The notes beneath the pieces were generated by a model. It made no database searches and had not been told where the DNA came from. It saw only the letters and a list, made by a program, of their open reading frames with translations. Position numbers and translations under genes: made by a program. From contig NZ_CP066831.1 in the NCBI RefSeq assembly GCF_016598615.1, forward strand, positions 8,494,001 to 8,558,000: 64,000 nucleotides of DNA, read 5' to 3'. Positions 57,959 through 64,000 of the stretch are shown here, piece by piece. Position 1 is the first letter of the stretch. Each line of letters starts with the position of its first letter. Source of the stretch: Streptomyces liliifuscus (GTDB lineage: Bacteria; Actinomycetota; Actinomycetes; Streptomycetales; Streptomycetaceae).

Positions 57959-58341
57959 GCCCACGCACCCGCCCCCGCAGCGACATCGCGTTCCCGTTCC
58001 GGGCCGACCGCCGTGGCCGCACCGCGCATGCCCGGCAGGACGAGCACGTCCGCGACCTGATCGAGCAGGTGCTGTTCACCAGCCCCGGCGAGCGCGTGAT
58101 GCGCCCCGACTTCGGCTGCGGACTGCTCGACCTGGTGTTCGCGCCCAACAGCCCCGAACTCACCAGCACCCTCGAACTCTCCGTGCAGGCCTCCTTGCAG
58201 CGCTGGCTCGGCGACCTCATCGACGTGGAGGACCTCGACGTGGTCAGCGAGGACAACGTGGTCCGCGTGCATCTCGCGTACGCCGTGCGCTCCACCGGAA
58301 CGCGCCGCGACGACGTCTTCGAAGGGAGGGCCGCGGCATGA
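57955..58341 (+). CDS. gp25-like baseplate wedge protein
   Basis: Wedge protein of 128 residues of the GPW/gp25 family that nucleates sheath assembly. DIAFPFRADRRGRTAHARQD, then HVRDLIEQVLFTSPGERVMR, then PDFGCGLLDLVFAPN are the family landmarks. Both ends overlap neighbours by four bases, showing tight translational coupling in the baseplate block. Confidence 0.94.
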   Translation: MSPRTRPRSDIAFPFRADRRGRTAHARQDEHVRDLIEQVLFTSPGERVMRPDFGCGLLDLVFAPNSPELTSTLELSVQASLQRWLGDLIDVEDLDVVSEDNVVRVHLAYAVRSTGTRRDDVFEGRAAA

Positions 58342-61300
58342 CGGGCACGAGCACCACCATCTCCACCACCTCCCGGCGGGCAAAGGTAAGAGCCGCACAG
58401 CTCAACGGAGTTGACGCCGTCGAGGTCGGCGACGACGGGCTCACGCTCACCGTCACCTTCCTCGGCAAGGCCCCGCACGGCCTGTGCGCCGAGAACGTAC
58501 GCATCGACGGCGGCCGCCGCATCACCGGAATCGAAGCCGTCGAGGTGAGCGTCGAGCGCGAGGACGACCCCGAACTCGACGACCGGCTGTACGTCACGCT
58601 CGACAAGGCCGGTGACACCTCCCGCTACCGGCTCTCCCTGGTGGAGACCGACCCGTACGGACGCCCCGGGACCGAGCCGTACCGGGGCTTCGATCAGCGC
58701 TACCACAGCGCGGCCTTCGCCTTCCGGCCCGACTGCCCGACGCCCTTCGACTGCGAGGACGGGCACGAGCGGGAGGGGGCCGCCTTCCCGGAGGCGCCCG
58801 TTGTCGACTACACCGCGCGCGACTACGAGACCATCCGCAAGCTGCTCCTCGACCGGCTCGCGCTCACCACCCCCGACTGGATCGAGCGCAACCCCGCCGA
58901 TCTGGGCGCGACGCTCGTCGAGCTGCTCGCGTACACGGGCGACCAGATCAGCTACCAGCAGGACGCGGTCGCCACGGAGGCGTACCTCGACACCGCGCGC
59001 CGCCGTGTCTCCGTGCGCCGCCATGTCCGGCTCATCGACTACGCGATGCACGACGGCTCCAACTCCCGTGCGTACGTGACCGTGGAAACCGCGGGTGAGC
59101 ACACGCTGCTGCCCGGCACGTACCGCTTCGCCTCCGTCGACGTACGCAGCCTCGACCCGCACGACCGCCCGGAGCCCGGCACGGTCATCGACGACGGGGA
59201 CCTCGCCGAACTCGACGAGCGCGGCTCGGTGGAGGTCTTCGAACCGGTCGCGTCCGCCGACCCGTTGGAGCTGCGCGCCGCCCACAACGCGATCCGTCTG
59301 TGGACCTGGGGCGGCGAGGTGTCCTCCCTTCCGAAGGGCACGACCGCCGCGACCCTGCGCGACGAGTGGCGCGACGCGGAGACGTGCGAGGAGCGCCAAC
59401 TCGACCTGAATCCGGGCGACTTGCTCGTACTTGAAGAGGTGAAGGGCCCGCGCACCGGCACCCCGGGCGACGCCGACCCCGCCCACCGGCAGGCCGTCCG
59501 TCTGACCTCCGTCACCCCGGGCGTCGACCGGATCGAGGACCAGCCGGTCCTGGAGGTCACCTGGGCCGCGGGGGACGCGCTGCGCTTCCCGTTCTGCCTC
59601 GTCACCCGCGGCGGACGCGACTGCGAACCCGTCGAGGACGTGACACTCGCATGCGGAAACGTCGTCCTCGTCGACCACGGCCGGTCCCTGAACTGGTGCG
59701 GCGACGGCCTGCCGGAGACGGTGACCGTGCCGCCCGTACCCGCCGTCGTCGGATCCTGCGATCCCCCGGCCTTCGGCTGCCGGGACCGCGACGAGGGCAA
59801 CGCGCCCGCCCGGCTCATCAACTCCCTCACGGACAAGGCCGAATGCGGCGACCCTCTCACCCCGGACGACGTCCGCGAGCTGTTCGACGTCGTCGGCGAG
59901 AACGCGACCGTACGCGCCGGCCTGGGCCTGGAACTCGCCGGGCAGCGGCAGGAAAGGGTGGTGCCCGGCACGGCGTACGCCCAGGCCGCGGCCCTGCGGA
60001 CCCTGCTCGCCCAGTCGGTCCGTCCCGGCATCGCACCCCGCTTCCGGCCCGTCCTCGGCCGCTCGCCCGTGACACAGGCCGTGCCGTTCCCGGACCCGCG
60101 GACCGTGGCCGTCGGCCAGGCCGAGCGGATCGCCGCCATCCCCGGACGGGTCAGGCAGCGCCTCGTCGAGCTGTGGCGCAGCGCCCGCGACGGGCTCGGC
60201 GAGCAGGAGATCACCGAACTCGCCGTGATCTACGGCCTGAAGACCCTGGAGCACCTCGAACTCCACCTCCACCCTGTCCGCGCCCTGCGTGAACTCCTCT
60301 TCCGCAGCGACCAGTTGCTCGACGCGAAGCTGCGCCGCGTCGAGGTGCTCACGGCACGGGCCCGCGCGGGGACGGTCCTCGACGGCCACATCGCCTGGGA
60401 GATCGCGCACAGTTGGGGACCGGTGTACGCGTCCGGACTTCACCCGGACGAACTCGTGCTGCGCGGCCCCGCCTCGGCGGCGCTCCGCCACGACCCGCGC
60501 CAGGCACTGCCCGCCGTACGGCTCCACGACGGCGACAGCGAAGGTGGCGGCGACAGCTGCGGTGGCGGTGAAGTGACCTGGGAGCCGCGCCGCGACCTGC
60601 TCGGCAGCACGCCCCGCGACCGGCACTTCGTCGGCGAGTTGGAGGACGACGGACGCCTCGCCCTGCGTTTCGGCGACGGCCGGCACGGCGCCCGTCCGAC
60701 CCCCGGTGCCCGCCTCGAACTCCGCTACCGGCTCGGCGGCGGCACCGCCGGAAACGTCGGCGCGGAGGCCATCAACCACCTCGTCCTGTGCAATGACGGT
60801 GACGGCGGCCACGGCGGCGGGCGCGAGGAACCGCCGGTGGCCGGCGTCCGCAACCCGCTGCCCGCCGTGGGCGGCACGGAGCCCGAACCGGTCGAGCAGG
60901 TACGCCAGTTGGCCCCGCTCGACCTGCGCCGCACCCGTCTGCGCGCGGTCACCGCCGAGGACTACGCGGCCCTCGCCTCCGCCCTGCCCGGGGTGCAGCG
61001 CGCCGCCGCCGCGATCCGCTGGACCGGCAGCGTCCAGGAGGCCCACATCGCGGTCGACCCGTACGGCACCGGCGCCCCCTCGGAGGGGCTGCTCGCCGAG
61101 GTGGCCCAGGCCCTGGAGGCGTACCGGCGCATCGGCCACGACCTCGTGGTCGGGCCCGCCCGGCTCGTACCGCTCGACATCGAACTGAAGGTGTGCGCCA
61201 AGCCCGGCCACCAGCACGGGCAGATCCTGGCCGAGCTGTACCGCGTACTCGGCAGCGGCCGCCTCCCGGGCGGGCGGCTCGGCTTCTTCCACCCGGACGC

Positions 61301-61532
61301 GCTGACCTTCGGCGAACCCGTCCGGCTCAGCCGGCTGGTCGCCGTCGCGGCCGCGGTGCCGGGCGTCGAGAGCGTCGAGGTCACGCGGCTTCGAAGGCTG
61401 TTCCACGAGGACCGAGGAGAGAGGGAGGACGGCGTGCTGCGGCTCGGCCCGCTGGAGATCGCCACCTGCGACAACGACCCCGACCGGCCGGAGAACGGCC
61501 GCCTGGCGATATCCCTCGGAGGTGCCCGATGA
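58338..61532 (+). CDS. gpJ/gp47-like baseplate wedge protein (Afp11-like)
   Basis: Large wedge protein of 1064 residues. PVVDYTARDYETIRKLLLDR, then PDWIERNPADLGATLVELLA, then YTGDQISYQQDAVATEAYLD form the conserved N-terminal core of Afp11/baseplate J proteins. The C-terminal half (LRAVTAEDYAALASALPGVQ, VHVSVD-like strands, SRLVAVAAAVPGVESVEV) is gpJ-like. An N-terminal beta domain of about 110 residues and a Ser/Gly/Cys patch (GDSEGGGDSCGGGEVTW) are extras. ATGA overlaps at both ends. Confidence 0.93.
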   Translation: MTGTSTTISTTSRRAKVRAAQLNGVDAVEVGDDGLTLTVTFLGKAPHGLCAENVRIDGGRRITGIEAVEVSVEREDDPELDDRLYVTLDKAGDTSRYRLSLVETDPYGRPGTEPYRGFDQRYHSAAFAFRPDCPTPFDCEDGHEREGAAFPEAPVVDYTARDYETIRKLLLDRLALTTPDWIERNPADLGATLVELLAYTGDQISYQQDAVATEAYLDTARRRVSVRRHVRLIDYAMHDGSNSRAYVTVETAGEHTLLPGTYRFASVDVRSLDPHDRPEPGTVIDDGDLAELDERGSVEVFEPVASADPLELRAAHNAIRLWTWGGEVSSLPKGTTAATLRDEWRDAETCEERQLDLNPGDLLVLEEVKGPRTGTPGDADPAHRQAVRLTSVTPGVDRIEDQPVLEVTWAAGDALRFPFCLVTRGGRDCEPVEDVTLACGNVVLVDHGRSLNWCGDGLPETVTVPPVPAVVGSCDPPAFGCRDRDEGNAPARLINSLTDKAECGDPLTPDDVRELFDVVGENATVRAGLGLELAGQRQERVVPGTAYAQAAALRTLLAQSVRPGIAPRFRPVLGRSPVTQAVPFPDPRTVAVGQAERIAAIPGRVRQRLVELWRSARDGLGEQEITELAVIYGLKTLEHLELHLHPVRALRELLFRSDQLLDAKLRRVEVLTARARAGTVLDGHIAWEIAHSWGPVYASGLHPDELVLRGPASAALRHDPRQALPAVRLHDGDSEGGGDSCGGGEVTWEPRRDLLGSTPRDRHFVGELEDDGRLALRFGDGRHGARPTPGARLELRYRLGGGTAGNVGAEAINHLVLCNDGDGGHGGGREEPPVAGVRNPLPAVGGTEPEPVEQVRQLAPLDLRRTRLRAVTAEDYAALASALPGVQRAAAAIRWTGSVQEAHIAVDPYGTGAPSEGLLAEVAQALEAYRRIGHDLVVGPARLVPLDIELKVCAKPGHQHGQILAELYRVLGSGRLPGGRLGFFHPDALTFGEPVRLSRLVAVAAAVPGVESVEVTRLRRLFHEDRGEREDGVLRLGPLEIATCDNDPDRPENGRLAISLGGAR

Positions 61533-64000
61533 ACCACGACGACTGCACCTGCGGCGGCGCGTGCGGCGACAGCCTGTCCGGTGGCGGCCTGTCCGGCGGC
61601 GGTACCTGCGATTGCGGCGGCGCGTGCGGAGGCCACGACGAGCGCCTCGCCCCCGCCCCGCTCCACAACCCTCCCGGCCGCACGGCCCTCGACTACCGCG
61701 TCGGCGAGTACGGCTCCTTCCTGGCCGCCCAGCTCGACCGGCTCGCCTCGCCCGCGTACCCGGCCCTGAAGGGGCTCACGGTCCGCACCCCCGACGACCC
61801 GGCGATCGGCCTGCTCGACGCCACCGCGGTCCTCGGTGACCTGCTCACCTTCCACTCCGAGCGGATCGCCGACGAGGCCTATCTGCGGACGGCCAACGAG
61901 CACCGCTCGCTCGCGCTGCTCGGCCGGCTGGTCGGCCACCGGCCGCGGCCCGGCGTCGCCGCCTCCACCCATCTCGCGTACAGCCTCGAACGCGATCCGC
62001 GCGCCGAGACCCTGCCCGTGGTGATCCCGCGCGGCGCGCAGAGCCACAGCGTGCCCGCGTCGGCCGACGAGGAGTCGCAGACCTTCGAGACGAGCCGCGA
62101 TCTGACGGCCCGCTGGGACTGGAACGAGCTGAAGGTCCGGCGCCGCCGCCCCTCCCTCGTCACCCCGGCCGACCTGGAGCGCCGTTCGGAGCTTTTCGTC
62201 GAGGGCACGGCCAATTCCCTCCAGGCTGGCGACCAGTTGCTCTTCGTGTTCGGCGAACAGGCGGCCTCCGAGCCGAAGTTGCTGCCCGTCGCGAAGGTGC
62301 GGATCGACCGGGACGACGAGATCACCGCGATCGGCCTGGCCCGGTCGGCCCCGCCCACGCTCCGGGAACTCGTCGACGAGGTACGGCGCTGGACCTCCGA
62401 GCCCGAGGCGCCGGGCGACCCCGGCGACGAACCTCCCACCCCGGAGGTCCCCAACCCACGCCCGGTCAGCCGCCTCATCGAGGACTTCGACGACCAGGTC
62501 CTCGCCCCGCTGCGCACCGACCTGGACGGGATCAAGACCCCGGAGAGCCTCGCGTCCCGTCTCACCGAGCCGGTGGCGCGCCTCGGTGAGGCCCAGGTCC
62601 TCGCGACGCCGTACGAGGATGTCGCGGCGTGGTTCGAGCAGCTGGAGGCGGTACTCGCCGAACTGGCCGAGCGCGCATTGGAGTTGGCGCCCTCCCAGCC
62701 GGTGCCGCCGACGGAGGGGCAGACCTCGACGGCGGCCTCGGTCGGCCAGGGCCAGGCGGGAGCCATCGACCACAGCCCGGCGGGAGTCATCGGCCAGGGC
62801 CAGGCGGGAGCCGTCGGCCAGGTCCCGCCATCAGCCGCCGCCCCGAGTCCTTCGGCCCTCTCCGCCCCAAGCCCGACAGCCGTCGCTACCCCCGGCCCGG
62901 CAGCCCCGGCCGCCGCTCCGAGCCCTACGGCCTCCGCCACCCCAGCCCTCCTGGGCCACCACGAAGCCGCCCTCCAAGCACTCGGCTCCGTCCTCCCCGC
63001 CCTCCGCGGCAAAGCCCCGGCCCCGACCACCGGCGCCGAACAGCCCCGCCGGCCGGGCGCGGACACGGCCCGGCTGCTCTCCGCCCTGAACCCCGGGCTG
63101 AGCGGCCTCTACCCGGCCTGGCGGACGGCCGCCGCCCCCGGTACCCCGGGGCTCCTGCGGGAACTCCTCGCGATGCGCGTGACCACGGCCCCCTTCGGAG
63201 CGATGGCCCCGCTCAAGCCGGTCCAGGACGACCGGGGCCGCGTCATCCGCACCGCGGACTGGCCCCTCACCGGTGCCGCCCTGGTCAGCATGCGCGTCGT
63301 GTTCGACACGGCGGGCAAGGTCCCGGTGCGCGCGGAGTTCCAGTACGTCGAGGGCAGCAGCTCCGACCAGCGCGCGGAGAACCTGCCGGTCGCGATGCCG
63401 GTCACCTTCCGCCTCGGCGCGGGCGAGGTGGACCTGTCCACCCGCGCCGGCCAGGACCGCGAGCTGAGCTGGCTCAACCGACGCCCCACCGACTCCCAGG
63501 AGCCCGGCGTCACCGCGGTCCTCCGCGAAGGCCTGCCCAACCGCACCCTCTTCGTGTCCCGCCCGGACGACGACGGCCTCGTCCACGTGGGCGTGCACAA
63601 CGGCACGTCCGAGCAGGTCGCCCTGCGGCCGGGCGTCCCGGAGCGGTTCACGCACGGCGAGTACGAGGTGAGCCTCACGTACACCGTGGGCAGTGCCGCG
63701 CCGAACGTGGAGGTGGTCATCGCGTCGAAGCCGGAGCCCACCAACCGCCGTGTTCTGCAGCTGGACCGCGTGCACGACGGCATCACGGTCGGCAGCTGGG
63801 TCGCGATCCAGCGGCCCGGCAAGGGAGTTGAGGGCGGCGTCCCGGGCGACAAGAAGCTCGCGTTCGTCACCACGAAGGTCGTGTCCGCGCGGACGGCGGC
63901 GTACACCAACTACGGCATCACCGGACGCGGCACCGAACTCGTCCTGGCCGAACCGTGGTTGGACGAGTTCGACGTCCTGCTCTCGCACATTCGCGACACC
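61529..64000 (+). CDS. Afp12-like baseplate protein, partial, with Cys-rich N-terminus
   Basis: The frame runs off the window after 824 codons. After the first 35 residues the sequence is that of actinobacterial putative baseplate assembly proteins: TALDYRVGEYGSFLAAQLDR, then DPAIGLLDATAVLGDLLTFH, then SERIADEAYLRTANEH. The N-terminus has two CxCGGACG-like clusters (CTCGGACG and CDCGGACG) joined by Gly/Ser, unusual for a baseplate protein and likely to bind metal. An Ala/Pro/Gly low-complexity stretch with GQGQAGA repeats lies at about residues 405-475. ATG 61529 overlaps the previous stop. Confidence 0.88.
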   Translation, partial: MNHDDCTCGGACGDSLSGGGLSGGGTCDCGGACGGHDERLAPAPLHNPPGRTALDYRVGEYGSFLAAQLDRLASPAYPALKGLTVRTPDDPAIGLLDATAVLGDLLTFHSERIADEAYLRTANEHRSLALLGRLVGHRPRPGVAASTHLAYSLERDPRAETLPVVIPRGAQSHSVPASADEESQTFETSRDLTARWDWNELKVRRRRPSLVTPADLERRSELFVEGTANSLQAGDQLLFVFGEQAASEPKLLPVAKVRIDRDDEITAIGLARSAPPTLRELVDEVRRWTSEPEAPGDPGDEPPTPEVPNPRPVSRLIEDFDDQVLAPLRTDLDGIKTPESLASRLTEPVARLGEAQVLATPYEDVAAWFEQLEAVLAELAERALELAPSQPVPPTEGQTSTAASVGQGQAGAIDHSPAGVIGQGQAGAVGQVPPSAAAPSPSALSAPSPTAVATPGPAAPAAAPSPTASATPALLGHHEAALQALGSVLPALRGKAPAPTTGAEQPRRPGADTARLLSALNPGLSGLYPAWRTAAAPGTPGLLRELLAMRVTTAPFGAMAPLKPVQDDRGRVIRTADWPLTGAALVSMRVVFDTAGKVPVRAEFQYVEGSSSDQRAENLPVAMPVTFRLGAGEVDLSTRAGQDRELSWLNRRPTDSQEPGVTAVLREGLPNRTLFVSRPDDDGLVHVGVHNGTSEQVALRPGVPERFTHGEYEVSLTYTVGSAAPNVEVVIASKPEPTNRRVLQLDRVHDGITVGSWVAIQRPGKGVEGGVPGDKKLAFVTTKVVSARTAAYTNYGITGRGTELVLAEPWLDEFDVLLSHIRDT

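Noticed and set aside
57888..61406. 1172-residue open frame on the minus strand
   Set aside because: Shadow of the gpJ/gp47-like, gp25 and PAAR-like genes caused by high third-position GC; no ribosome site or motif.
1..64000. tRNA, rRNA, integrase, transposase or attachment sites marking an island
   Set aside because: None was recognised by eye on either strand; the eCIS cluster has no visible mobile-element boundary within the window.

Overview
The window looks like a chromosomal segment of Streptomyces or a close relative. It has very high GC with strong G/C bias at third codon positions, frequent GTG starts, many ATGA/GTGA stop-start overlaps, a typical streptomycete SoxR, twin-arginine signals and many TetR regulators. 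No tRNA, rRNA, CRISPR array or insertion sequence was recognised.

Region 1 (1-39.2 kb) is metabolic and regulatory DNA made of short operons. It begins with the end of an aldehyde dehydrogenase, a zinc alcohol dehydrogenase and an MHS-type transporter. Next come a DMT exporter, ArsR- and TetR-type regulators, an acyl-CoA dehydrogenase, a YiaA-like membrane protein, a TetR/MaoC pair, soxR, an ATP-dependent RNA ligase and a BKACE (DUF849) enzyme. A secreted penicillin-acylase-type amidohydrolase, an alpha/beta hydrolase and a secreted NamZ-type muramidase follow. From 18.9 to 24.5 kb lies a probable acyl-CoA catabolic regulon: SDR, acyl-CoA synthetase and TetR face an acyl-CoA dehydrogenase plus a kinase-like phosphotransferase, and both transcription units carry related 18-bp operators. 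Then come a histidine-rich metal-binding protein, a DUF202 pair, a DMT/NUDIX operon, a flavin dehydrogenase, an APC permease, a molybdopterin oxidoreductase with a cytochrome b partner, and a complete idonate/gluconate operon (gntK-gntT-idnO-idnD) facing its FCD-type GntR regulator.

Region 2 (39.5-64.0 kb, running off the end) is an extracellular contractile injection system (eCIS) cluster on the plus strand. Its order is sheath, tube, gp26-like zinc protein, unknown protein, DUF4255 protein, AAA+ ATPase, small protein, a 2266-residue DUF4157 protein, a small gene with atypical codon use, tube-adaptor protein, LysM protein, gpD-like hub, gpV-like spike, PAAR-like tip, gp25, gpJ/gp47 wedge and an Afp12-like baseplate protein. 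The notable point is the 2266-residue protein: N-terminal eCIS-core domain (HELLH), long disordered segment, a run of amphipathic helices, a Pro/Lys linker and a C-terminal nuclease-like domain of lower GC. It is followed 29 bp later by a lower-GC gene that is the obvious immunity candidate. This looks like a polymorphic-toxin cargo cassette inside a streptomycete eCIS.

Across region 1, but not inside the eCIS cluster, is a dispersed 28-43 bp intergenic repeat (12 copies found by eye). One copy is inserted in frame inside the BKACE gene and others supply stop codons. Two copies belong to a larger MITE-like composite that includes a perfect 33-bp inverted repeat.
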